A stretch of DNA of 64,000 bases. Source: Corbicula japonica (Eukaryota > Mollusca > Bivalvia > Venerida > Cyrenidae). The position numbers and the translations under genes are program-made. Location: assembly GCA_038501625.1 (NCBI GenBank), contig JAZAYU010000008.1:1922001-1986000 (forward strand). Reading direction: 5' to 3'. Position 1 is the first letter of the stretch. Every line of letters begins with the position of its first letter. Below, in pieces: positions 55,301 to 63,958 of the stretch. The notes under the pieces are model-generated. The model saw only the letters and a list, made by a program, of their open reading frames with translations. It had not been told where the DNA came from and searched no databases.

Positions 55301-58300
55301 GCTCAGTTTTATAACCTTGAGCACAGGTCCCTGTGTTCTGCAGTAATTGCTTAGACTGATTTTGTGCAATGAAGGTCACCATGATCTGACCTTTGACCTT
55401 TAAATCAATAGGGGACACATAACTATGCGACTGTCTTGACAAACCAACCTAACACGTATGAAAACATTAGGCTGAAGTATTTTTAGTTATTCATCTTACA
55501 AGTTTTTTTAACTTACGGTCTAACTGGCCTTTCACCAGTTGACCTCATAATAATGTTGTCATGTTGTAAGAAGTAATATAAATTTAAAGTTTAATAAAAA
55601 CAAGAGCCAGTCGGAAACGACAGCACGCTCGACTATTCGAAGTCAGACATATTTAAGCACATTTAAAACTGGGCTTCATTTAAACTGGGGAGTGATTCAG
55701 GAGTTTATGACACCCAACACACACACATGAACAAAAGTTTCTTAATCCAAGTTAGGAAATCAATAAATTACACTTAATTTATTATTGTAGTTTTTTTAGA
55801 GGGTTTACACAACCCAGTCCATACACCCCTGCCCACCTATAGTGTGGTGTAGTATAGTAAGGTATGGTATTGTTGTTGGTGGTGTTGTTGACGGTGTTGT
55901 TGGTGGTGTTGTTGTTGGTGGTGTTGTTGGTGTTGTTGTTGTTATTAGGGTTTTTGTTGGTTGTGTTGTTGGTGTTGTTGTTGTTGTTGGTGGTGGTGGT
56001 GTTGTTGTCAGTGTTGTTGCTGTTGGTGGTGGTTGTTGATGCTATTGTTGGTGTTGATGTTGTTGTTGGTGGTGTTGTTGACTGTGTTGTTGGTGTTATT
56101 TGTGTTATTGTTGGTTGTGTTGTTGGTGTTATTGTTGGTGGTGGTGTTGGTGGTATGTGGTGGGGGGTGGTGGTTGTGTGGTGTGGTGTGGTGGGTGGGT
56201 GGTGGTGGTGGGTGGTGGTGGTGGGTAGTGGTAGGGGGTGGGTGGTGGTGGGTGGGTGGGTGTGGGGTGTGTGGGGTGGGTGGGTGTGGGGGTGGTGGTG
56301 GTGGTGGGTGGGTGGGTGTGGTGGTGGGTGGTTGGTGGTGGTGGGTTGTGGTGTGGTGGAAGGTGGTGGTGGGGTGGGTGGGTGTGGGGTGGTGGTGGGT
56401 GGGTGGGTGTGGTGGTGGTGGGTGGGTGGGTGGGGTGGGTGTGGGGTGGGTGGTGGGGGTGCTGGTGGGTGCTGATGTGGGTGGGTGGGTGTGGGGTGGG
56501 TGGTGGTGTGATGTGGTGTGGTGTGGTGTGGTATAGTATAGTATAGCATAGCATAGCATAGCATAGCATAGCATAGCATAGCATAGAATAGCATAGCATA
56601 GCATAGCATACCATAGTATAGTATAACCACTCAACACTTTCAACCAAAGTATGTTAAGTACATCTGTTTTAAACCTTTTCTATAGCATTACCTATGAAAA
56701 ACACTAACATTGAAACTTTAACCATAATTTCTAAGTCTTAATTCTAATTTCTAAGCGAAAAAGGGCAAAAATTAAATAAAAAAAAGCAAGGATGAGTTAT
56801 GGGCCTTTGAAAATCAACCTGATGTATGATAAAATAAAGGTATACAAAGTTTTAAAGTTGTCATTTTAATAGAATGAAAGATATGAGGTTTCACCACCTT
56901 GCACGCAAACTTTAACCTTAATTTCTCGCAAACTTTAACCTTAATTTCTAAGTCTAAAAAGGGCAATAATTTGATATAAATCAAAGAAAGTGTTATGGTT
57001 CTTGGCATACATAGTCAGGGTCATGATAGTGAACAAGTTTCAAAGCTATAGTACAAGAAGTATGAAAGTAACTAGCTTGCACGCAAACTTTAACCTGAAA
57101 TTCTAAGTTGAAAAAGGGCCATAATTTGATTAAAAATTAAAGAAAGAGTTATGGTTCTTGGCATACATAGTCCGGGTCATGATGGTAAACAAGTGTTGAA
57201 AGTTTCAAAGCTATAGTACAAGAAGTATGAAAGTAACTAGCTTGCACGCAAACTTTAACCTGAAATTCTAAGTTGAAAAAGGGCCATAATTTGAACAAAA
57301 TGGAAGTTAGAGTTATGCTTCTTGGCATACCCACTCGGGATATGATAATGAACAAGTGCTGAAAGTTTCAAAGCTGTAGTATAAGTAGTATGGAAGTTAC
57401 GGGTTTGTACACTAGCTTGCACGCAAACTTTAACCTGAAATTCTAAGTCGAAAAAGGGCTATAATTTTAATAAAATGAAAGTTAGAGTTTTGGTTCCTGG
57501 CATACACACTTGGGAGATGATGATGAACAAGTGTGCCAAGTTTCAAAGTTGTAGTATAAGTAGTATTGAAGTTATGTGTTTGTACAGTAGCTTGCACGCA
57601 AACTTTAACCTGAAATTCTAAGTCAAAAAAGGGCTATAATTTTAATAAAATGAAAGTTAGAGTTTAGGTTCCTGGCATACACACTTGGGAGATGATGATG
57701 AACAAGTGTGCCAAGTTTCAAAGTTGTAGTATAAGTAGTATTGATTTGTTTGTTTGTTTGTTTCGGGTTTAACGCCTGGTTTCAACAGCTTTCTAGGTTA
57801 TATCCCGGCGGTCAGTCCACCTAACCGGTGTTCCTGGGTTTCCAACCAGTACTAACCAATTTCTCCGCAAGCGACTGACTGCTTCCTCACTTGAATCAGA
57901 GGTGAGGGACAAATGACTCTCAGACGCAATGTCCGAGTTCAATTGTTACGGAGAAATTTTTTCCCGCCTCGGCTGGGGATCGAACTCACGATCCCTGGAT
58001 TGACAGTCCGATGCTCTACCAACTGAGCTAGCCGGGCGGGGCAAGTAGTATTGAAGTTATGTGTTTGTACAGTAGCTTGCACGCAAACTTTAACCTAAAA
58101 TTCTAAGTCGAAAAAGGGCCATAATTTGATCAAAATGAAAGTTAGAGTTATGGTTCTTGGCATACATACTCGGGACATGATGATGAACAAGTGTGCCAAG
58201 TTTTAAAGCTGTAGCTATAGTAGTTTTTAAGATATCAGTAGGTTGCACGCAAACTTTAACCAAAGCGGGACGCCGACGCGGACGCCAACACCAACGCCGA

Positions 58301-61300
58301 CGCCCAAGTGAGTACAATAGCTCGACATATTCTTCAAATAGTCGAGCTAAAAATATTAAAAAATGGCCAAATTATAGCCAAGGTTAAGTTTTTGTGATGG
58401 ACCAATGGCAAAAGAGGTTCTTCAAAAGGTTGATGCAAAAACTGTTATCCATTTCGAGAACTAAACCCATGCACTGTAAGCTTTCCATACCTTGTTAACA
58501 GTCTCCACATCATAAAGCCTGGTCTCTAACTGTTGTACAATCTTACTGTGTGACTGGTCCAGCTCTCTCCTCTCTTGCTCTTGTTTTTGCTGACTCGTAG
58601 ACTGAAGCTGAAACACAAACACAGCACACACATGATCTTATTTTCTTAATTGTTTTTTATAAATGATTATTTGTGTGATGAAAAACTTGGCATTTACATA
58701 TTTCAATAAAATAAGAAACTGTATTTTCTGGTATACTGTGACAACATTATCAGTGGTGTTAATGGACCATTTTGATGATGTTGCTTCCGTGCCATCTGAT
58801 CAGGATTTGCACTGTATGCTTTTTGGTCAGAAATAAACTTATAAATCAAAAAGCAAACAGTGCAGATCCTGATCAGACAGCATGGATGTGCCGGCTGATC
58901 TGGATCTACACTGGTCACCCTTGCCATATAGTTGTATAAATGGAAGAAAGGGTTAAAGTTTATACCTGGTAAGTTCTTTCTTTTTCAATGGCAAGTTCTT
59001 GTTTATGTTTGGCAATCTGGTCATTTAGTTTAGCTGTCCACTCTGCCTTCAAGTTGTCCAGTTCTATGGTTTTTGAATTCAACATCTATATAAACACAAA
59101 CAAGTGAAATATGAAATCAATCTTCTGATTTTAGCCATCAAATTCTAGTGAAAATTTAAGTCACCTCTCTAAACAGTGTAGACCCAGACAAAGGCAAAAG
59201 GTTTTAAAACAGAGATTTGAGACTGGTCTCTATTCTTGATTTTATAATCTTGAGTAAAAATCTTCACAGCAGATTTAAGGTTTACATTGTTTATTTTTCT
59301 GACCATTAATTTCTACTAACAACAATCGTTAAACTGACTCAAATATAAATAAATGCAAATCTATCTTATGTTAATACAAAAGTTGGAATGATTTATCAGT
59401 AATGTTCTTTTTTTTTCCAGAACACATTTTGTGCTTTAAAAGTCCTGTAATTGTCCACTGTACTGGGTAGCAACTAGTGAACAACAGGAACCCCCATGTT
59501 TTCTATTTTAATTTTCAATTTATAATTAATAAAAAAATCAAAACAATATATCAAACCAAAATACAAAGTTGGGTTATCAATCAACTTATCCAAGTAATAT
59601 TCAAGGTTCTGGTATATTGTTGGCTGTTTATAATGAGGCTCCAAATGTTATTTGTAAACAAGAAGGTCCATTTTGACCCCAGGGAGATAGTTTGAACAAT
59701 TTTGTTAGAGGACCACTAGATGATGCTGTATATCAAATATTAAGGCTCTAGGCCTTGTGGTTTTAAAGAAGAAGATTTTCATGTTTTTCCTATATAACTA
59801 TATGTAAACCAAGAAGACCCTAGGGCGTGGCCGATTTTGGCCCAGGGGACATAATTTGAACAAATTTAGTAGAGATCCATTAGACAATGCTACTTACTAA
59901 ATATCTAAGCTGTACGCATTGTGGTTTGTGAGAAGAAGATTTTTAAAGATTTCCTATATAAGTCTATGTAAAATAAAGTGAACAATCTTTGTAGAGTTCC
60001 ACTAGAGGGTGCTAAATGCCAAATATCTAAGCTCTAGGCCTTGTGGTTTCAGAGAAGAAGATTTTTAAAGTTTTTCCTTTAGGTTGCCATGGCAACCAGA
60101 GTTCTGCATGGAATTGATTTCTTTGAACAAATTTGGAAGAGCTTCATGCAAGGAACATCCGTGGCAAGTTTCATCAACTTTGGCCCAGGGGTTTAAGAGG
60201 AGATGTTGTTTAAAGTAAAAGTTTACGGACGGACGCCGGACAGGCGCCGGGCGGACGGACGCCGGACAAATTGCGATCACAAAAGCTCACCTTGTCACTA
60301 CGTGACAGGTGAGCTAAAAAATGATGTAAAGACAAAACCAGTAAACTGCAGCCATAAAAAATTCAATTGTTATGTGAAATACCTCTGAATACTATAATTA
60401 GAACTAATTTACTGAAAATTCTAATCACATTACACCACACTACACACAAAGTGCATGTATTTGCTTTGTTTTAACATCCTTAGAATAACATTCTTTCACT
60501 AAAATTGCTTGTACAAAACATCTACTAGTGACAAAACCAAAATGCCACTTACTGAACCTAGCAATGATTAAAAAATTCAAGTGCAGCAATAATGTTCAAT
60601 AGTGTATAGTTCAATTCAACAAAGAAATACCAAATATAATAAGAGTGCCAAACTGACCCGTCAAAATGCTGATCATCAAAGTTGCGTAACAATCCGATGA
60701 AAAGTTTTCGACTTGGAGAGCAGATACCGCTAATTCAGTTTTTGGACAATTCAAGGGCAATAATTCAGGAGTGCCTGGGGGAATTTGGCAGGTTATAGAA
60801 CTTGGTCGAGATATTATGCCCAACAACATATTCACCAAGTTTGATAAAGACCGGATGAAAACTCTTTGACTTAGAGAGCGTAAACCCTTATTTTGGACAA
60901 TTCAAGGGCCATAATTCAGGAGTGCATGGGGAGATTTGGCTGGTTATAGAACTTGGTCCAGATATTATGCCCACCAACATATTCACCAAGTTTGATAAAG
61001 ACAGGACAAAAACTCTTTGACTTATCGAGAGCGGAAACAGTAATTTTGGACTATTCAAGGGCCATAATTCAGGAGTGCCTAGGGGGATTTGGCTGGTTAT
61101 AGAACTTGGTCGAGATATTATGCCCATCAACATATTCACCAAGTTTGATAAAGACCGGATGAAAACTCTTTGACTTAGAGAGCGTAAACCCTTATTTTGG
61201 AGAATTCAAGGGCCATAATTCAGGAGTGCATGGGGGGATTTGGCTGGTTATAGAACTTGGTCCAGATATTATGCCCACCAACATATTCACCAAGTTTGAT

Positions 61301-63809
61301 AAAGACAGACTTAGAGAGCGGAAACAGTAATTTTGGACAATTCAAGGGCCATAATTCAGGAGTGCATGGGGGGATTTGGCTGGTTATAGAACTTGGTCGA
61401 GATATTATGCCCACCAACATATTGACCAAGTTTGATAAAGACCAGATGAAAACTCTTTGACTTAGAGAGCGGAAACAGTAATTTTGGACAATTCAAGGGC
61501 CATAATTCAGGAGTGCCTGGGGGGATTTGGCTGGTTATAGAACTTGGTCGAGATATTATGCCCTACAACATATTCACCAAGTTTGATAAAGACCGGATGA
61601 AAACTCTTTGACTTAGAGAGCGAAAAAGTAATTTAGAGAGCGAAAAAGTAATTTTGGACAATTCAAAGGCCATAATTCAGGAGTGCCTGGGCGGGATTTG
61701 GCTGGTTATAGAACTTGGTCGAGATATTATGCCCACCAACATATTCACCAAGTTTGATAAAGATCGGATGAAAACTCTTTGACTTAGAGAGCGGAAACCC
61801 TTTGGACGCCGCCGCCCACCCGCCGCAGGTGTTCCCATAATACGTCCCGTTTTTCAAACGGGCGTATAAAAAGCATTGAATTCATAAACACTTGATTGAC
61901 AAACAATAATCATCACCTCTGTCTAAAACCAAGTTTGCCTCAGTACCTCTTGTGTTGTTTTCAATCTATGATTTAGATCTGTTTCTGTGCGTTCCAATCT
62001 TTGTTGAAGTAAGCTAGTTGTTTCCTGTAAAACATGTGAAAAATAAAACTTACCTCTTGTGTTGTTTTCAATCTATGATTTAGATCTGTGTCTGTGTGTT
62101 CCAATCTTTGTTGAAGTAAACTATTTGTTTCCTGTAAAATACATGAAAAATTAAAACTTATAAAACAAAAATGTGAAATCTAATTGTACGATGGCAACAT
62201 TTTACCAATAGTTACATATACTTAAAATTATGCTCCGAACAATGAGCATTATGAAGCTAACATAACAGACAATAACCCTTTACTCCATATTCCCATTTTA
62301 TTACATGTGCATCCGTGTAGATCCAGATCAGCTGGCACATTTGGGTAGATCAGAATTTACACTGTTTACTTTTTGATTTAACAGGTTATTTCTGACCAAA
62401 ACGCAATCTGTGCAGATCTGGATCAGATGGAATGGATGTGCCAGCTGATCTGGATCTATACTGGTCAAACACATGTAAAAATGTGTATATATGGAGTAAA
62501 GGGCAAGCTAGGCCATCTGAATGCAAGATAAGCATGCATTTCAGACAATGAGGAACTGCTGAAACATCTAAATACATTCCAGTGTTACCTTGAACTGTTT
62601 CAAGCAATCAGCAAGGTATTTTTTCACATCGGCATCCGAGCCTGGTACAAACTTGAGTGACAGATGGTTTAGATGTTTGAATGGGTTTGTCTCCACAATG
62701 TTTAATGTGGCTGTTGTTCTTTCTCCACTGAAACTTCCCTGACTTATAATGTGCAAAACAAACCTGGCGAGAAAAAAAACAACAACAACATTACAGAATA
62801 GTTTACATATAAGATATACTTTGCAGAAAAACATTTGGCTACCAAGTTCTCTATAGATCATTGCTTTGTTTACTATAAATAAATTTTAATCTATAGAGTC
62901 AACAAATTAAAGTCATCAGTATTAAATCACAAAATAAAGTCATCAGTATCACAAATTGTAATCCTAACTTAAATTTCAAAACTATGAAAACGCTTTTTTT
63001 AAGTTTTAATTGGAGTATGGAGTTTGGGGGAAACGGCCATTTCTTGAAAAATTAAGAATTTTTAAGTAGTACAACATCAAAATTAAAAAAAACAAAAACT
63101 TTTTTAATGATTAATTAAACCAAATTAGTAAGAAAATTCTCACTTTTTGTTCTTTTGACTTAATGTATTAAAGTGTAACCAACACAAGTAATCAAGTAAA
63201 ATAAATATTTCAGGTGCTTAGAATTTTGAATATTTTGAACAGACTTGGTTGCCAAAGAAATAATAAACAAAGACTGGTAGATGATGTGACTAGGCTAAAG
63301 TCTTTTTACAGAATTGATAAAGAAAACCTTTGCAAATGGGGTCAAAATTATAACTATGGCACAAGATTTCATTTATACCAACACTGGCACTCCGATTTTC
63401 AGGATTATTTTTTTGTTGTTGATATTTAACGATTCACTCAAAAGATAGCACTATTATCCCATTGGCAACCAGCGTAGATCAGTGTAGATCCAGATAAGCT
63501 TGCATATCTGTGCCAGTAAAATAATATAAACTCTTGTTCTATTTAAATTTGGTAAACACACATTCGTCATTTGTAAAAATTAAGGTCTACCATTTAAAAT
63601 GATTTCTACAAAAGGCTTAAATGAACCAAAGCTGCTTGTGCAATAGTTTAAGTCCATTTCAACTATTTCAACTGGACATTTGATAATTAAATATAAACAT
63701 TTACTTGGGTATATCTTTATGTTCTTCTTTCAAACACATTTCAAGCAGATCTATGAATTTTTGAGGAAAAGCGCCAAAGTCTACCAGTAACCCTTGTTGC
63801 ATCTTTAAA
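46118..63809 (-). CDS. SASS6: SAS-6 centriole cartwheel protein (gene span, 5' partial)
   Basis: A 15-exon gene reading right to left, about 609 visible codons; human SAS-6 has 657 residues. SAS-6 homodimers join through their N-terminal heads into the nine-fold cartwheel that templates the centriole, with STIL and PLK4 as partners. Visible here: the end of the head domain ([50 protein letters not shown]), the long coiled coil ([48 protein letters not shown]), WLNKQINE, and a disordered tail ending KRED..ALRG and SAYFPGQ as in vertebrates. The first ~90 residues lie right of the window. One 26-codon coiled-coil exon is present twice. Introns carry many mobile elements. Confidence 0.95.
46395..47276 (-). 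mobile_element. pearl/Helentron-type element, GCCTCCAC family
   Basis: Right end ATGCCTCCCACTTTGTGGAG, GCATAAAAA; left end GACACTGATGCCCCCACTGC. Between them are about five ~155 bp units (AACAAAGGGCTATAACTCTG, ATCATCTACTCATCCTGCTT). It lies about 50 bp upstream (in the minus-strand intron) of the SASS6 terminal exon. Confidence 0.7.
47376..47533 (-). CDS. SASS6: SASS6 exon: disordered tail
   Basis: Acceptor CCATTAG, donor GTAAGA, 158 bp, ends in phase 2. [52 protein letters not shown]. Ser/Pro-rich, no fold; the frame joins the terminal exon correctly. Confidence 0.85.
47621..47755. repeat. ~40-bp tandem repeat, 4 copies
   Basis: CAGCTGATATCACAGC(C/T)CCTG followed by TACTGGTCTGGTACAGA repeats four times (last copy truncated) in a SASS6 intron. 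Confidence 0.7.
47940..47954. repeat. poly-C run
   Basis: Fifteen consecutive C. A likely length-polymorphic or assembly-sensitive site. Confidence 0.8.
48101..48217 (-). CDS. SASS6: SASS6 exon: Gly/Ser-rich tail
   Basis: 39 codons between TTTTCAG and GTAAAC, phase 0. [39 protein letters not shown]. Disordered; accepted by frame, splice sites and position. Confidence 0.8.
48218..49005. other. SASS6 intron, nothing recognised
   Basis: AT-rich intron. A short direct duplication (AACATGAATTTAAACATTT, near 48816 and 48842) is the only structure seen. Confidence 0.5.
49006..49118 (-). CDS. SASS6: SASS6 exon: end of coiled coil
   Basis: Acceptor TTTACAG, donor GTAAGT. The split codon G|TG gives [43 protein letters not shown].(I/L)NE is the conserved end of the SAS-6 coiled coil. 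Confidence 0.92.
49544..49690. repeat. CCAAT-hairpin MITE (family A), near-perfect palindrome
   Basis: GCCAAGGTTATAAAATTGAG ... CAGCTTTATAACCTTGGGAC with almost full complementarity through GGCTGAAATGGCGACTGGTC, GCCATTTCAGCC. Shares the 'GGTTATAAA' end variant with copies at 52970 and 55181. Confidence 0.82.
50101..50182 (-). CDS. SASS6: SASS6 exon: coiled coil
   Basis: Acceptor GTTTCAG, donor GTAAGA, 82 bp. [27 protein letters not shown] corresponds to the KKLEE.KQLLK.NEK segment of vertebrate SAS-6. Ends in phase 1. Confidence 0.88.
51278..51327. promoter_or_regulatory. cluster of CRE/ATF-like TGACGT motifs
   Basis: TACGTCA, TGACGTAG and TGACGTAG lie within 50 bp inside the nested element. 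These match CREB/ATF half or near-full sites. Function is only suggested. Confidence 0.35.
51430..51555. repeat. GC-rich long hairpin
   Basis: AACCGGCGTTTAAGGGCCGG, GAGGTGATATCGGCCCGG pairs with CCGGGCCGATATCACCTC, CCGGCCCTTGAACACCGGTT across a ~40-base loop that itself includes AGC TAAAGCT. Much more GC-rich than its surroundings. Confidence 0.75.
52637..52762 (-). CDS. SASS6: SASS6 exon: coiled coil
   Basis: 42 codons between TTGCAG and GTATAT, phase 0. [49 protein letters not shown] is conserved across SAS-6 proteins. Confidence 0.93.
52915..52968. repeat. TTAA-MITE (family B) fragment
   Basis: TTTTCTCCATATATACTGG and GTGATCCAGATCAGCCAGAT, cut off where the next family-A hairpin begins, as if interrupted by it. 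Confidence 0.55.
52970..53115. repeat. CCAAT-hairpin MITE (family A)
   Basis: GCCCAAGGTTATAAAGCTGA ... CAGCTTTATAACCTTCAGGC, near-perfect palindrome. Confidence 0.8.
53249..53392 (-). CDS. SASS6: SASS6 exon: coiled coil
   Basis: 48 codons between TTTTCAG and GTAAGT, phase 0. [62 protein letters not shown] is highly conserved in SAS-6. Confidence 0.95.
54087..54223 (-). CDS. SASS6: SASS6 exon: coiled coil
   Basis: Acceptor CAAACAG, donor GTGAAT. The split codon G|AT gives [34 protein letters not shown]. The [11 protein letters not shown] string is diagnostic. Confidence 0.95.
54667..54799 (-). CDS. SASS6: SASS6 exon: coiled coil
   Basis: Acceptor TCACCAG, donor GTATGT, 133 bp, ends in phase 1. 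[48 protein letters not shown]...I.(E/D)LK.KL is the family signature. Confidence 0.95.
55181..55326. repeat. CCAAT-hairpin MITE (family A)
   Basis: GGGCTGAAGGTTATAAAACT ... CAGTTTTATAACCTTGAGCAC, with CATCTGATTGGCTGAAAT and CATTTCAGCCAATCCGATGC. Confidence 0.8.
55864..56530. repeat. GTT/GGT/GTG-rich low-complexity block
   Basis: Grades from GTTGTTGGTGTTGTT on the left to GGTGGGTGGGTGTG on the right. It generates several long spurious frames on both strands (up to 282 codons, Pro/Thr/His-rich on minus, Val/Gly/Trp-rich on plus). The right half has closely spaced G-runs. Confidence 0.9.
56531..56626. repeat. (CATAG/TATAG)n pentanucleotide microsatellite
   Basis: About 18 tandem pentamers, TATAG at both edges and CATAG in the centre, directly abutting the G-rich block. 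Confidence 0.9.
57745..58042 (-). mobile_element. tRNA-headed SINE
   Basis: On the minus strand it starts GCCCCGCCCGGCTAGCTCAG, TTGGTAGAGCA (A box), with GTGAGTTCGATCCC (B box) and an anticodon-like GTC (58002-58004) in a CTGTCAA loop, i.e. tRNA-Asp-like. A ~200-bp body ends in CGAAACAAACAAACAAACAA. It is flanked by AAGTAGTATTGA on both sides (57733-57744 and 58043-58054), a 12-bp target duplication, inside a tandem unit of the host element. Confidence 0.88.
58491..58607 (-). CDS. SASS6: SASS6 exon: coiled coil
   Basis: 39 codons between TTTCAG and GTATGG, phase 0. [39 protein letters not shown], continuing into DLTERR of the next exon as NK-DLTER does in vertebrates. Confidence 0.93.
58790..58956. 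repeat. TTAA-MITE (family B), left-truncated, beside a splice donor
   Basis: CCGTGCCATCTGATCAGGAT ... TAAATGGAAGAAAGGG|TTAA. Its TTAA end lies 8 bp from the GT donor (minus strand, 58965-58964) of the neighbouring SASS6 exon. Confidence 0.75.
58966..59085 (-). CDS. SASS6: SASS6 exon: coiled coil
   Basis: 40 codons between TATAG and GTATAA, phase 0. [40 protein letters not shown], matching L.EK..ELD.LK.EW......L..KH.QEL..EKE in vertebrate SAS-6. Confidence 0.94.
59199..59255. repeat. CCAAT-hairpin MITE (family A), right-end fragment
   Basis: AGATTTGAGACTGGTCTCTA, TTTTATAATCTTGAG; the left arm is lost. Confidence 0.5.
59656..60320 (-). mobile_element. pearl/Helentron-type element, AGCTCACC family
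   Basis: Minus-strand 5' end TTTTTTAGCTCACCTGTCAC within hairpin 60285-60314 (GCTCACC....GGTGAGC); GC-rich GGCGTCCGTCC follows. Three to four diverged units contain GCTCTAGGCCTTGTGGTTT. The 3' end is TTCTTG|TTT. Confidence 0.7.
60638..61869 (-). mobile_element. pearl/Helentron-type element, ATACGCCC family, ~150 bp x 7
   Basis: Minus-strand 5' end TTTTTATACGCCCGTTTGAA with complementary ACGGGACGTAT. About seven ~147-153 bp units carry GGGCCATAATTCAGGAGTGC and GGTCGAGATATTATGCCC, very similar to one another. The 3' end is near GTTTGGCACTCTTA. Recently expanded, judging by unit similarity. Frames of 60-84 codons in it are artefacts. Confidence 0.72.
61947..62024 (-). CDS. SASS6: SASS6 duplicated coiled-coil exon, copy b
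   Basis: 26 codons between TTTACAG and GTACTG, phase 0. [26 protein letters not shown]. It differs from copy a at 4 of 78 bases and 3 residues. In vertebrate SAS-6 only one such segment lies between the head and [14 protein letters not shown] sequence, so copies a and b are probably alternatives. Confidence 0.85.
62054..62131 (-). CDS. SASS6: SASS6 duplicated coiled-coil exon, copy a
   Basis: 26 codons between TTTACAG and GTAAGT, phase 0. [26 protein letters not shown]. Its donor is stronger than that of copy b. Only 29 bp separate the two copies, too short for an ordinary intron. Confidence 0.88.
62273..62508. repeat. TTAA-MITE (family B)
   Basis: ATAACCCTTTACTCCATATT ... ATATGGAGTAAAGGGCAA; core GTGTAGATCCAGATCAGCTG. 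TTAA lost at both ends. It lies about 80 bp downstream of the donor of the head-domain exon. Confidence 0.7.
62589..62763 (-). CDS. SASS6: SASS6 exon: end of N-terminal head domain
   Basis: Acceptor CTCGCCAG, donor GTAACA. The split codon AA|G gives [59 protein letters not shown]. This is the conserved C-terminal half of the SAS-6 head and the start of the coiled-coil dimer. Confidence 0.97.
62880..63454. other. SASS6 intron, nothing recognised
   Basis: AT-rich intron. A 71-codon frame at 63214-63429 has protein-like composition but no similarity or splice context that I can support. Confidence 0.5.
63455..63525. repeat. TTAA-MITE (family B) fragment
   Basis: CAGTGTAGATCCAGATAAGC and TGCATATCTGTGCCAG only. 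Confidence 0.45.
63705..63809 (-). CDS. SASS6: SASS6 exon: N-terminal head domain (first in window)
   Basis: Acceptor TTTCAG, donor GTAAAT. Enters at the third base of a codon, then [51 protein letters not shown] is characteristic of SAS-6 heads. Earlier exons are right of the window. Confidence 0.96.
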
Positions 63810-63958
63810 CTGAAAGAAAGAAAATCAACCAAGATTTTAAAAGAAAGCATAACACTAAAAATCTTTGACTCATTTCCATCATGTGAAATGTAACCAAGAG
63901 AATGATGCAAAGCTTCATGTCATTCATAATGGTTCAAATACATCACTAAATTAGAATG

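Larger units (their letters stand above)
55601..58349 (-). mobile_element. pearl/Helentron-type element, AGCTCGAC family, large composite
   Basis: On the minus strand the 5' end is TTTTTAGCTCGACTATTTGA (near 58349). The 3' end is ...TTCGAATAGTCGAGC, a hairpin around GCTGTCG..CGACTGGC and terminal TCTTG|TTTT at 55601. These are the same ends as the insertion at 5750-7468. The interior has about seven 165-178 bp units marked by CTTGCACGCAAACTTTAACC (56898-58262), one of them split by a SINE, plus a ~770-bp simple-sequence block. No coding capacity. Confidence 0.75.

Noticed and set aside
55782..56647. Long overlapping reading frames (up to 282 codons) on both strands
   Set aside because: They are translations of a GT-rich simple repeat and CATAG microsatellite in all frames; composition is Pro/Thr/His or Val/Gly/Trp only.
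57963..58042. A functional tRNA-Asp gene
   Set aside because: A and B boxes are present, but stems contain mismatches and the sequence continues into a SINE body with an AAAC tail and a target duplication.
61947..62131. Treating both SASS6 exon copies as used in series
   Set aside because: The 29-bp gap is too short for a normal intron, and the family has a single such segment at this position.
63214..63429. 71-codon plus-strand frame in a SASS6 intron
   Set aside because: Protein-like composition but no similarity that I can name and no splice sites fitting a gene.
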